This document shows, piece after piece, positions 53,133 through 63,948 of a DNA stretch of 64,000 nt (the first letter of the stretch is position 1; every line of letters begins with the position of its first letter). Origin of the DNA: Paraspadella gotoi (Eukaryota; Chaetognatha); NCBI GenBank assembly GCA_051294375.1, contig CM119263.1, positions 13,842,414-13,906,413 of the forward strand, in the 5' to 3' direction. The notes below the pieces were generated by a model. It was not told where the DNA came from, did not search any database, and saw only the letters and a list, made by a program, of their open reading frames with translations. The translations under genes and the position numbers were made by a program.

Positions 53133-55595
53133 ATGCAAGAAACGGATAAGAAAACTACTTTGACGAGGGCGTCTACCATGCCTGTTACGAACACGCGTCC
53201 GATCCTTGAGAAGAGCGTAAACCATCCAGAGAGAGGCGCGCTTTTCTATACGAATCCCGACTCTCATCTGGAGAGCGAAGAACTGACCGATTCGCAGCAG
53301 CAGGTCTCTCCAACTCGTGGTCGGACCCGCTCGTTCGGCTCTCGTCGGTCTCCCCGTCGGAGTCGGCGGCCCCCGAGTGTGTCTTCGGCGGAGAATCTAT
53401 CCGAGTCCAACGACTCTCGGATAGACGTCGCTTATCAACCGAAAATTCTGAAAAACGAATGCCCCACCTCGTTGCCTACGCACTGCAACGTCAACGAGGC
53501 TAAAATCCTAGTCATCTATACGGGAGGAACCATCGGTATGACTTGTAAAAACGGAGTCTATTCCCCCGAACCAGATTTCATCGTTCGCAAACTTCGCAAT
53601 ATGCCGATGCTTAATGACCGCGACTACTCGACGCAGTTTATTTCTCAGACGGCTTCGACTGGGGATGCTTCTAATGAATTGAACGATCCGAGAGAAGACG
53701 ACGATGAGGAATATCTACCCCTCGCATTGCCCGAGTCTCGCCTCGGCAAAAGGATCGTATATGTGATCTACGAGTATGAGCCATTGCTCGACTCCTCCAA
53801 CATGACTATGGATGATTGGGTGCGGATTGCCGCCGACATTGAACTCTCATACGAAGGATTCGACGGGTTCGTTATTCTCCACGGAACCGACACGATGGCC
53901 TACACAGCGGCAGCTTTGAGTTTTATGCTGGAAAACCTCGGTAAACCCGTAATTCTTACCGGATCTCAGATTCCCATCTGCGAGATGCGATCGGATGGGA
54001 GGGACAACCTCCTTGGTGCCCTCTATATGGCTGGTCATTATTGTATTCCCGAGGTCTGTCTGTACTTCAACTCCAAGCTAATGCGAGGAAATCGAACCTC
54101 AAAGGTATCGACCAATAGGTTAGATGCCTTCGACACGCCCAATCAACTCCCGCTTGCCGTGCTTGAGGTGGACGTACAGGTCAACTGGGATATCGTCATT
54201 CCATCTCTTCCTTTTAAATTTCGCGCTCACAAGATGCTAAACCGCCACGTTGGAATCCTACGTCTTTTTCCTTCCATTTCTACCGAACTTGTCTTGACCT
54301 ACCTTCAACCCCCGATGGCAGGCGTTGTTTTACAGACTTATGGTATGGGAAATGCGCCGGACAATCGGGGGGACATAATCGAAGCGATGAAGGAAGCGAC
54401 GGCGCGTGGGGTTATCATCGTTAATATTAGCCAGTGTCCTCGTGGGGAAGTCGCGTCTACTTACGCCGTAAGCGCCGCTCTCGTCGAGGCGGGAGTTATC
54501 GCCGGCGTGGACATGACGCCGGAAACAGCGCTGGCAAAACTCAGCTATGTGCTTTCTAAGGAGGACTGGAACCAGGAGACGAAACGCCGTAAGATGACGG
54601 AGTCTCTCAGGGGCGAAATGCGCGTTGCCAAGTCGGTGCCCGACGCACCTCTAACATCGGCCTCCGGTGTCACAGACCTCTTGTCCAAGCTGGCCTCCGC
54701 ACTCAATTTTCGATCTCAGGAGGAGATTCATCGTCTTAAGTCCTCCCTCATTCCGTCGCTGATGAGTCAAGCGGTGAGGAGCAAGGACTTAGAGACGCTG
54801 ACTAGCCTCTACGAGACACTGGGGACCTACAACATACCAACCATGGATGGCCGGACGTTGCTACACGTTTCCGCTTTTGAAGGTTCCCTCTCTATGTCGC
54901 GCCATCTTCTTGAATACGGCGCGTCCGTGCATGTGCGCGACGCCTTTGGACGTTCGCCACTGATTGACGCGATCGAAAGAAAGCGCCTCGACGTGGTGTC
55001 ACTTCTACGAGATGCTGGAGCTCACCTCGCCGACGCCGGTTATGGTGCTACGCACGGGGTTCAACTCTGTGCCGCCGTGGGAAACAAAGACGTTAAGCTT
55101 CTACGTTGTTGGCTGAAGGCGGGAGCAGATGCAAACGAAGCCGACTATGCGAAGTCCCGTCCGTTGCACGTGGCTGCTCGACTTGCGTCTTGCCCAGAAA
55201 TAGTCGATGTTTTATTAAAGAGCGGAGCCAGAACCAATGTGTCCGACGGTAACGGTAACACGCCTTTAGACCTTCTTCTTTCTATCCCTATGGAAAACCG
55301 CGAAGAAAGCTGGAAGTTGATTTACGATCTAATATCGAAATGGGACCAAGAAGGAGTCCCTGTATCAAATTCACTAAGCCTAAAAAAAATCAACGAAGAC
55401 GACGAAGATGCGACCGATAATCAGGGAGAAAGCCTAGCTGACGACGAACCGGAAGGCCATGATCCGGTCAGGTTTTGGTTGAGCGACAACGATGTCGATT
55501 CGGAAAATGACGGAGCTTCCTCTAAAAGGAGGACTCGTCACGATACCGTCAAAAGTGCCGAGGAAAACGACAATGCCGAAAAAGAATGTCGATAA
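53133..55595 (+). CDS. ASPG: Cytoplasmic L-asparaginase with C-terminal ankyrin repeats (ASPG type)
   Basis: A single 820-codon frame from the ATG at 53133. The enzyme hydrolyses asparagine to aspartate and ammonia, and the mammalian relative is also linked to lysophospholipase activity. Residues 1-120 are a low-complexity Ser/Arg-rich leader. The asparaginase domain follows: YTGGTIGM near 129-136 carries the first catalytic Thr, and HGTDTM at 250-255 the second Thr-Asp pair. DGRDNLLGAL, RGNRTSKVSTNRLDAFDTPN and YGMGNAPDN follow. At least three ankyrin repeats occupy roughly 560-720 (GRTLLHVSAFEGS, GRSPLIDAIER, SRPLHVAARLAS, GNTPLDLLL). The tail is acidic. Human ASPG is about 573 residues, so both ends are extended here. 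No introns are seen although neighbours are spliced. No signal peptide, so cytosolic. An AATAAA occurs only about 840 bp downstream. Confidence 0.95.
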   Translation: MQETDKKTTLTRASTMPVTNTRPILEKSVNHPERGALFYTNPDSHLESEELTDSQQQVSPTRGRTRSFGSRRSPRRSRRPPSVSSAENLSESNDSRIDVAYQPKILKNECPTSLPTHCNVNEAKILVIYTGGTIGMTCKNGVYSPEPDFIVRKLRNMPMLNDRDYSTQFISQTASTGDASNELNDPREDDDEEYLPLALPESRLGKRIVYVIYEYEPLLDSSNMTMDDWVRIAADIELSYEGFDGFVILHGTDTMAYTAAALSFMLENLGKPVILTGSQIPICEMRSDGRDNLLGALYMAGHYCIPEVCLYFNSKLMRGNRTSKVSTNRLDAFDTPNQLPLAVLEVDVQVNWDIVIPSLPFKFRAHKMLNRHVGILRLFPSISTELVLTYLQPPMAGVVLQTYGMGNAPDNRGDIIEAMKEATARGVIIVNISQCPRGEVASTYAVSAALVEAGVIAGVDMTPETALAKLSYVLSKEDWNQETKRRKMTESLRGEMRVAKSVPDAPLTSASGVTDLLSKLASALNFRSQEEIHRLKSSLIPSLMSQAVRSKDLETLTSLYETLGTYNIPTMDGRTLLHVSAFEGSLSMSRHLLEYGASVHVRDAFGRSPLIDAIERKRLDVVSLLRDAGAHLADAGYGATHGVQLCAAVGNKDVKLLRCWLKAGADANEADYAKSRPLHVAARLASCPEIVDVLLKSGARTNVSDGNGNTPLDLLLSIPMENREESWKLIYDLISKWDQEGVPVSNSLSLKKINEDDEDATDNQGESLADDEPEGHDPVRFWLSDNDVDSENDGASSKRRTRHDTVKSAEENDNAEKECR

Positions 55596-57267
55596 ATTAT
55601 TTTCGCTTTTAAAATAATTTATACCCGAATTGATCACGGTTACAAATTATAGCGAATTTTGCGACACCTGCTCAACTTTACTTTATTTGGTTTTTTGATT
55701 TGCACGAAACTTGCAGTCTGGCGTCTCTCGGTTTTTTTTTTTATTTTGTGAAGGAATTTTTTTTATACGTATTATTTTTATTTTCTTGTTTTATACTTTT
55801 TTTTATTATTTATTTTACGTAAAACAAAATTAGAAAGAAGCATTAGTTTTTGTACGTCGTAGCGAAAAACTAGTCCATTCACAATTAATTATATATTATT
55901 TTTTGTGAAATTGGGAAGCTCGGTTCAAAACTTTTTTTTTGGTTTACTTTACAGTGGCGAGATTAGTACGCCGTTTTCACGTTTACTCATAGCTTGGCTC
56001 GTTAGCAGTAATTACTATTATTAATTCAGAAATTGGACGTTCGCGTAAAATTGTACATCCTGCAGATCTTTTAGTTTTACTCTTCGGAAGTTGGGGTTTT
56101 GGTTTGCACAAGATGTCGAGAAGATCAAGATATAACGTAGTGACAATTAAATCACGAAAATTGGTGATTTGGCCACAGTAATTTAATATAAAATCGATAA
56201 AATTTTCGAATAATTAAATATAAATCCCAATATTATTATCTCTATAAAGCTTCTCCAATTTTGGCAAAACTGATTGTATGAAATTGGTACAACCAATATA
56301 AAAATTATCCATTCATTTAATAAATAAGCTATCTTGCCCCTGACTTTGGACAGGCTTTGGTGGTTTAAGGCCTCCATCACTCTTACAAGATAATGTATGT
56401 ATGTAATTTTGTTTATTTAATTTATTTTGAAAATAAAGTACTGCGAAGGTATTTATTTTTCAATTGATCTCGCAACTCATCTTCTGCTCGATCGAAGTAT
56501 GATGCTAGTACGACCAACGTTACCAACGAATTAAACTAAATAATACTTTTCCACTCCTTAATTGTTCTTTTTTTATTTATTAATTTCTGAACAATTTGGC
56601 AGAATTTTACATTCGCCGACAAGGGTTATTGGTGGTTATAGCTGAGTTCGGATTAGGGGTAATTTAGGATTTGATTAATTAGGTAATGTTTTTTATAGTA
56701 ATAAAATAAATATAGTCATAAGAAGCGAAAATCCAAGACGGCGATTGTAAAATTAATATTATTTAAAAATTTTAAAGCTTTAAATGACTGATACATGATT
56801 AGAGAAATACCATTACCAAGAGATTGAATTCAGTACGTCAAAATAAGACTAGATTACTGAAACGTTCAGCCATTTCGCCAGGGCTTTAAAAGAATGAATA
56901 TTTAAATTTTTTTATGACTTTGAGTATAGATTATGTATGAGTTTTCCTACCTACTATCCTAGACAATTTGAAGCTATTATGATTACCAAGTAAGAGTATT
57001 AATTAATTATTAATTAGTTATTAATAACTTACGTAACTTAGACCCTTGAACATTAATAAAAAAATAAAAATTGTATTTCGAACACCACTTCGCAGAAGTG
57101 CAAGCGTTAATCTCTAATGTCACATTGCTTAATTTCACGTTGCTAAATTTCACATAGCCTGAGGTGAATTAACTGTTATGATAATTTTATCAATTTTAAG
57201 ACTCGCTTTTGAGCTCGCAAGAAAGATGAAATTGAAAATTTGAAGCTTGAAGCTTTGGTATTCGCCG
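55596..57267. other. Intergenic region, asparaginase to RPP14
   Basis: AT-rich DNA. It includes the 3' UTR of asparaginase (AATAAA near 56434) and a family B repeat copy. No exon was seen. Confidence 0.55.
56275..56395 (-). repeat. Family B hairpin-ended repeat, best copy
   Basis: On the minus strand it runs from gatggaggcctta through caaagcctgtccaaagtcag and gataatttttatattgg to the terminal hairpin attggttgtaccaat. About 80 bp match 23015-23099 nearly exactly. Confidence 0.85.
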
Positions 57268-57672
57268 TTTTTATCGTCGCAATCGTTAAGCGTTTGCTTC
57301 GATATTGTAACGCTTTTGCGCATAAGTGGGGTCGTCGTCGTTGTCGGCGTTATCGGCGTTCCAAGCGTTCCAAATTATAGATCGCCTCTTTTCTATTCTT
57401 TCTTTTCTTTTTCTTTTTTATTTTTCCTTTCTATTTTTCCTTTCCTTTCTATTCTTTCTTTCTTTTCTATTCTTTTTTTCCTTTCTATTCATTCTTTCTT
57501 TTCTATTCATTCTTTCCTTCCTATTCTTTCTTTATATTTATTTTTTTCTTTTCTTTCTGTTTATAAATTAATTTTCTTTTCTCAAATTTGATTTTTTTAA
57601 TATCAAAATTTGTCGTCAATCCAGATTTTTCTTATGCGATTGCGACGATCCTTATGCTTTTAAGATTTTTTT
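57268..57672 (+). repeat. Family A element with terminal inverted repeats
   Basis: The left end reads atcgtcgcaatcg(ttaag), and the right end carries its reverse complement (cttatgcgattgcgacgat). Both ends and the internal block tattgtaacgcttttgcgca are shared with 61558-62532. The middle holds a (TTTCTATTC)n-like pyrimidine array (57395-57570). There is no coding capacity, so it resembles a non-autonomous DNA element. Confidence 0.65.
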
Positions 57673-57686
57673 CTTTGTTAGGATAT

Positions 57687-57696
57687 TATATATAAA
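57687..57696 (+). promoter_or_regulatory. TATA box candidate of RPP14
   Basis: TATATATAAA lies 49 bp upstream of the RPP14 ATG, spacing that suits a short 5' UTR. Confidence 0.4.
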
Positions 57697-57744
57697 CTCG
57701 AGGATCAAACCAAAAATTTAATTTACTCTGTAGAAATCTCGAAA

Positions 57745-58038
57745 ATGAAATCTTCTTACGTCTTTCTAAACATTCGTATTGTTTCGTTGAATTCTGACGA
57801 TACTAATAAACCAAGCGTCCACGATGCTTCTCACTTAGTTCAATTATTGAAAGATGCCGCTTCGGAAACTTTCGGGCAGCTTTCGGGCGTATTTGACTTC
57901 GAGATCGTCGAGTTTCGTCCCGATGGCGGCGCAACGGTCAAGGTCGCAGCTTCAGACGCCAATCGATTCTGGAGTGCGTTAACTCTCTCTAATGCAACCG
58001 ACAGCGTTTTCACTATAGTCGGATCAAACCAAGTTTGA
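57745..58038 (+). CDS. RPP14: Ribonuclease P/MRP protein subunit p14 (Rpp14)
   Basis: A 97-codon ATG-initiated frame without introns. The RNase P holoenzyme removes 5' leaders from precursor tRNAs in the nucleus, and p14 is one of its protein subunits (Pop5/Rpp14 fold). Evidence for the family: an N-terminal strand YVFLNIRI; a helix SHLVQLLKDAASETFGQLSG; a strand FDFEIVEF; and FWSALTLS near the C terminus, which aligns with the LWSSLTLL region of human RPP14. It is slightly shorter than the human protein (124 residues), lacking its last tail. The related subunit Pop5 is the main alternative. The stop lies only 57 bp before the MBTPS2 ATG. Confidence 0.85.
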   Translation: MKSSYVFLNIRIVSLNSDDTNKPSVHDASHLVQLLKDAASETFGQLSGVFDFEIVEFRPDGGATVKVAASDANRFWSALTLSNATDSVFTIVGSNQV

Positions 58039-58095
58039 TTCGATGAAGCTTTTACCAAGATTTGCTCGCATATAAAAAACATAAAACGACCCGCT

Positions 58096-59741
58096 ATGAA
58101 TCTACAGACTGTTTTGGCGGCCATAATGTTGTTTTGGTCAAGCTTGTATATGGTTGACCTTTGGCTGCGTTCCAGCGCTCGATTCGCCATCACTTACTTG
58201 TCCACCATGGATCTCCTGGGCCTATCGGTGCACGCTGCTCAAGCGCGATGGTACACGACGCGTTTCAACCGCAGCTTCTTACGGTTGTCTCAGTGGCGTC
58301 CTCGCCTTTGGAGATTTTGGTTCGGCGCCGGTGCCCTCTCCGGCGTTTTTCTTGGTCTCATCGCTACCATAGTTCTCTCACGCGTCTTAATAGACGGCGT
58401 AAACGGAATTCTCTCCCAACATTTCTTCGCGGAATCGACGCCGACTTTTGCGGCAAAAGCGACTTCGCAATCACCGCCGTTGTTGACGCCAGTCCTGCCT
58501 GGGGTCAATCTCCCCGCCGATCAAATCGGGTGAGTTCAAAGATTACCGTTTACGAATTTACGCAATGCTTCTACTGTAGGTTTTAAATACGTTTTTTTAT
58601 ATGCAGCTACTACCTCCTTACGCTCTTTTTCTGCGGAGTGGTTCATGAATTGGGACACGCCGTCGCTGCCAACGCATGCTCTGTCCGCGTGAACGGCGTA
58701 GGGGTTTTCATAACCCTTTTCTACCCTGGTGCCTTCGTCGATATGAACTCAGAATCGCTTCAAATCGTTTCTGCTTTTCGTCAGCTCAAGATATACTGCG
58801 CCGGCGTGTGGCACAACATCGTCGTAGTGGTGCTAGCCCTCGGCTATCTCTACATGGGATCTTTTTTGCTGTCTCCGCTATATGCAAGTGGGGATGGTGC
58901 TGTGGTTTCTGGCGTGGCCCCTCTTTCAGTCTTATCCGGCCCCCGTGGCTTGCACAAAGGCGACGTGGTTACCAAGTTATCCGACTGCATCGTCACATCG
59001 TCCTCTGATTGGCGGCATTGTTTGCTGAACCAGACTCGATTGCCGGCTAACGAGGTGCCGGGTTACTGCGTCCCAGTCGGCTTCATTGCTCAACACCAAT
59101 TCCAAGTTCGCCCAGTCTTTCACGAGGCTTCTAATTCAACTTCGTCTTTGTCAGAATGCTGCGACTCCAATCATACTATTAAGGACCTTTGCTTTTTATA
59201 TCGTGCTAAGGAGTCTCCGGGGTCATCCCTCTCCAGCTATTTCGCCTGTTTGCCGGCGCGATCCGTTTCCGAACGTCTTTCGTGCCGCACCAACGCCGAC
59301 TGCGCCGTGGGTCGAAGATTTAAAGACGTTGCTAAGAACGTTTGCGTTTTTCCATCGATTGACAATCGCACGAGACTCTTGCGCGTTGTAAGGCCACCCC
59401 ACTCACCCATTCTTTTTCTCGGCAACCCGTTAGAGCTGCGCGTCGGGGTCAGTGTCGTGGACATGCGCCCGAGATTCTCGCTTATCCCAATGGACGCGCC
59501 TGAAGTATTAGAGTTGTGTTGCAAGTATTTGGCGTCCTTGTCAGGGGCGCTGGCATTACTTAACGTTGTCCCCTGTTATGCCTTGGATGGACAATACATT
59601 TTTGCAGCGGTTGTAGATCTCGTGTTTCCGGCCGCACGGTTTTCTCGAACGTTTCGTGACGCTTTGTATTATTTTGGTATATTGGGCGGAACTTTTATAA
59701 TTTTCGGCAACGTATTGTTGGCTTTCTATAATCTCAGTTAG
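58096..59741 (+). CDS. MBTPS2: Membrane-bound transcription factor site-2 protease (S2P)
   Basis: Two exons, 58096-58529 and 58607-59741, join across a 77-bp GT-AG intron with matching phase and encode about 522 residues (human 519). This zinc metalloprotease of Golgi/ER membranes makes the second, intramembrane cut in SREBP and ATF6. The zinc site HELGH is at 158-162. The distal ligand lies in PCYALDGQ with Asp near 472, in the family's conserved C-terminal motif. N-terminal helices, a central Cys-rich lumenal insert (about 290-400) and a PDZ-like stretch (SGVAPLSVLSGPRGLHKGD) fit the family. Catalytic residues are intact, so it should be active. A TATA-like catataaaaaa lies about 26 bp before the ATG. 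No AATAAA is seen before PPP6R, which starts 243 bp downstream. Confidence 0.97.
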
Positions 59742-59984
59742 CATATGGAAGTACCGAATCCGCATTGTTCCATTATTAGATGTCGCTGTTAAATTTCCTC
59801 GCGTTTTATCTTATTTTTTTTAATGTTGACTTTCTTATTTATACAGCGACCACAAGAAGTTGCCTCAGGAGAAACTGAATATTCATAATTGCATGCAGTT
59901 AAAAAATGAACCAAATTTTCGCGTGTGATTTTATTATTCTTTACTGTGATTGATAATCCCTCTCGAGAAACTACGATTTCCACC

Positions 59985-62964
59985 ATGTTTTGGAAATTCA
60001 ATCTTCTCACGTCATCCAAAATCGATTCTCTTTTAGAGAAAGAAGACATTACGTTGAAGGTAAAAATTTTCACCGTAATTTAGTAAACCTCACTCGGCCG
60101 GAACCACTTGACTTTAACTCTTGACTCCCAAGCTCTCATTTTAAAATAAGAGCAAATACGAAGTTTTAAATGGAAATAAATTTTTTAATTTCAATTTTCG
60201 TCCTACAGGAATTGATGGAAGAGGAGGACATTCTGCAAGAATGTAAAGCGCAGAATAAGAAACTCGTTGATTTTTTGTCGAAGAAAGAATCATTGGAACA
60301 ATTGATGAATTTAATCGTCAAAGAACCGGGCGAGGATGAAGACGAGAAAGTCCGATACAAGTAAGACTTTTCTTTTTATTTATTGTCGATTTCAATCCTA
60401 AATTAAAAAAAATGTATTCAACACTCGTCCTCCCCACATAATCATGAGTCGACTCAGATAAGTCGACTAACTCTTACTCTCACTTGAAATAGGTACCCCA
60501 ACATCGCGTGTGAATTGCTGACATCTGACGTGAATCAAATAAACGATTCACTTGCTGACAGTTCGGAATTGTTGAATCAACTCTACGCCTTTCTCGAGAT
60601 TGACTCGCCCCTCAATCCGCTCCTTGCTTCTTTCTTTTCCAAAGTCATGGGCCTCCTTATAACAAGAAAACCTGACGTTTTTGTGAACTTTCTCAAAGAA
60701 CGTGGCAAGGAGACGTTAATACCTCAGGTATGTCTTTTTAGTTTGTTTGTCAGATAATAGCTGCAAACTTGAATTATTTAAAACCTTTTTTTTCAGATTC
60801 TGCATCACCTTTCGACTTCGGCAATCATGGACCTCCTTCTCCGAATAGTGACGTGCATTGAATCGCCGCCCTTGAGGTTGTCGATGCTGGAATGGCTCAA
60901 CGATCAGGTTTGCCACTGGATTTATGATACCTTTTTTCCCTAGTGCCGCTCTTTTCAGGTCGTGCTAATAAGCAAGCCCCTATCGTTTCTTGCCTGTCAC
61001 AATAGCTGATTCGATCGTAATTTTTTTCAGAACCTAGTCAGAAAACTCGTCGGACTGATCGACGTTCAGGTCGACGAGGAAAGGCAATACAATTCGGCTC
61101 AAGCCCTCAGCGACATCGTCAGACTATCTCGGGAACAGATGTCGCAGATGCAGGTAAGAAATGGATAAGTCTGCCGCTCGACAACTAGATTACAGTATAC
61201 CTTTTACTAGATATGAAAAATCCTCCAGGACAAAGCGGACCCAGACCCTTTGCTGGCGGCCATAGAGTCTCAGGACACTGTGGAGCATCTCCTTTCTCAT
61301 ATCATTCACGACGAAGAAAAAACAGCGACTTCGGAGTCAAGGGGTGAAGCTGACCACACCGCACATTCAAATGACCTTGGTCAGTTGACAATGTTTTATG
61401 CAGCTGTGACTTAGCTTCGCTTTCAACAACATTAACGTAACTTGACGTGACGTTAAGACTTTATTACTCACTTTTTCCCCGTTTCCTTACTTGTTCTCTA
61501 GTTTTTGTAATTTAATTTGTTCTTTCTTATGTGTGACAAATCTTTAGTTCTCAAGATTTTTATCGTCGCAAACGCTAAGTGATAAAAATCTTTAAAAGTA
61601 TTGTAACGCTTTTGCGCATAAGTGGCGTAGTCGTCGTCGTCGGCGTTCCAAATTATAGATCGCCTTTTTTATGATTAAATTTGGGTGTATGAAGCTGAAA
61701 ATTTATATACAGCTTCTCGTCATCGATGTGCTTAAAATTGAGTCTGGACAGTTATTAAATGTTTTGTTTATGTTTTATCAAAACAAACAAATTTTCTTTC
61801 TTTTATTTTTATATTTCTTTTTCTCTCTCTTTTCTCTTTTAATTACATGTCTCTTCCCTCTCTCTTTTCCCTAGTCACTGATTCATAGGGGGAAAAAAAC
61901 GAGTCTGCAGCTGGCTCTGCAGGGGCTTATTCTTTTTTTATCTTTTCTGCTGCTGCCTTTTGATTTTTCTTTTTTCTCTTTCTCTGCGTTTTTATTTAAA
62001 AAAAAAAAAATTAGGATTGAACTCGTAAAATTAGGCATCGCATTCGTGCATGTTATCATTTTGCTATTGTAACATCAGGTTTTTATTCCGTTTTTTTTTC
62101 TTAGGGACTGCGTCTGGTGATCAGTTAATTTTTTGACAATGAAAAAGTTTTTTTGTTTTTTTGTTTTTTTTTTCAGAAACTGTAACTTTTCTTCCGTACT
62201 TAATTTTTTTATTTATTGACAATCGCAAAATAGAATTTTTTTTTCTGTTTATAAATTAATTTTCTTTTCTTAAATTTTTTTTCTCAAGGGCTGCGTCTGC
62301 TGATCAGTTTCTTTGACAATGACAAATTTTTTTTTTTTAGAAATTTAACTTTAATTTTCCTCAGTACTTTATTATTTTTTTAATTGACAATCGCAAAATA
62401 TAATTTTTCTTTGTTTATAATTTAATTTTCTTTTCTCGAATTTTATTTTTTTTAGAATCAAAATTTGTCGTCAATCCAGATTTTTCTTATGCGATTGCGA
62501 AGATCCTTATGCTTTTAAGATTTTTTTTTTTAGAGAATCGAACGAGTATCGCGAAGGTAGATAATATCGAAAGGAGACGCAACGAGGATCAGGCTGTGAT
62601 CAACGGAGTTTCCGTCATTTTAGCGCTGTTAGAATTTAAGAAGCCATCGCAAGATAACTCGGAGCAGGTTGTTTATTATTTGGTGAAAACTTTCAGAAAC
62701 TTTCCGATTACTGCTTCTATTATATATAAAAAAAATTATTTTTGACTCCTTTTATGGAAGAAATGGTGTTCTTTTTAAAAAAATATTCAACTTATGCTAT
62801 TTATTAATTTTAGTTGACGCAACTCGACGCGGAGAGACTTGCTCATGGAGTAAGCAATGTCCTGTTGGCGCTTCAGCCCCGGCTAAAAGATATTCAGGAT
62901 CTTCTTCGACTAGAACCACCCCCTTCTTCTCCAGCTGGACTGGACCTCATTCAAGCGGAGACAG
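59985..62964 (+). CDS. PPP6R: Serine/threonine-protein phosphatase 6 regulatory subunit (SAPS domain), 5' part
   Basis: Eight exons with phase-matched GT-AG junctions: 59985-60059, 60209-60360, 60493-60727, 60797-60907, 61031-61153, 61229-61379, 62534-62667 and 62814-62964 (about 377 codons, open at the 3' end). The start [20 protein letters not shown] is the classic PPP6R/SAPS N terminus. [31 protein letters not shown] and [12 protein letters not shown] are further SAPS-domain blocks. The protein is a cytoplasmic scaffold that binds and directs the PP6 catalytic subunit. I cannot tell which vertebrate paralogue (R1-R3) is closest; a single invertebrate gene is usual. The last donor is at phase 1, so more exons lie beyond 64000. 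The seventh exon's acceptor comes from a repeat end. Confidence 0.95.
61558..62532 (+). repeat. Family A element inside PPP6R intron
   Basis: Shares left end, internal block and right end with 57268-57672, but is longer. It contains a direct duplication of about 175 bp (62103-62282 and 62286-62455), each copy starting agg.ctgcgtctg.tgatcag and including gacaatcgcaaaata. Its right end runs into the acceptor of the exon at 62534. Confidence 0.7.
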
Positions 62965-63051
62965 GTGAATCATAAACAATGTCACAAATCAATCCAAAAA
63001 AAATCATATGGTAAAAAAAAAATGGAGGGTTTTCAATTGATATTTCTAAAA

Positions 63052-63948
63052 CTATTCTTTTAAATGGTATGGTGGTCTTTCGCTTGCTGCGTTTCCACAG
63101 TAGCAGTCGTCGCATTTGGTATATTTTTTCCCGAATTGCTTTCCTCCGCTAACCTGGGTTTAAACGTAAAATTATGGATTTAGGCAATATCTGATGATTT
63201 TGTGATTATTACCTCCATGCTTTCCGTTATGTATCGCTTTGGTATTCTTTGATCTAACTGAATAGCGGGCTCAACTTTTTTGACTACGTGATCGCACTTT
63301 TGCTGCAAGTGAAAGCAAATGCATCAGTGAGAATACAAATTTAATCCATTACTCGGTCAATAATCAAGGAATGATCCAACAAATTCTGGACTACAGTATC
63401 CTTTTTGTAATTATTTCAGTTATCGGAATTTGGAATTTTTTTCTCACCTGACAACACGGCTGCACCTCGCCCGCATGCGTAATCTCTATGAGCTGAGGAT
63501 GATCTTTATATTTCGAGTTATATTCTGTCTTGTATGCTATGCAGGGAAGTTGAATGACACTTTTGCGATCGGGTTCGTGTGGCCATAGTTCATCAGGATT
63601 ATAATGACGACGTTCTTTAAATGGAGCTGGATCCTGGTTAAGAAATGTCAGCAGTGGGTATTTTCGACTTCAGATGTTTTTTTAAGCGCTCACCTTCATG
63701 ACTTTTTCCTTGTCAGGTCCATATATAGGTAAGTTTTCAACCTTTGGCTTGTCAGCCGGAATGGCGTCCTCCTTAAAATCTTGAGGACGATAGCGCTGTC
63801 GTTCTTGCTGAGAATATCGCTTGTAGGCAAGACTGTAAACGGAATTGTACGGGTCGAGTAGTTTTGTGACACTCAAATCGTTGTTATGCTTTGAGAGACC
63901 ACTGAATGGAATGTCTCTATCTTCTTTGTGAAAAACACTTTTGTTCTC
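63052..63948 (-). CDS. Unrecognised spliced gene, four 3' exons
   Basis: Minus-strand exons 63948-63694 (85 codons), 63633-63448 (62), 63302-63213 (30) and 63153-63052 (33 plus TAG) are all phase 0 at both ends with good GT-AG sites. The reading begins ENKSVFHKEDRDIPFSGLSK and continues through LLDPYNSVYSLAYKRYSQQE, then FKERRHYNPDELWPHEPDRK. It ends with a Cys-bearing tail, KCDDCYCGNA. It is rich in Tyr, Pro and charged residues, with no membrane segment. The style recalls small axonemal proteins, but I do not recognise the family. The 5' end lies beyond 64000. It lies antisense where the PPP6R intron after 62964 should be. Confidence 0.75.

Noticed and set aside
59789-60073. 94-codon minus-strand frame across the PPP6R first exon
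   Set aside because: The plus strand carries the recognisable PPP6R N terminus with a matching donor; the minus frame has no support.
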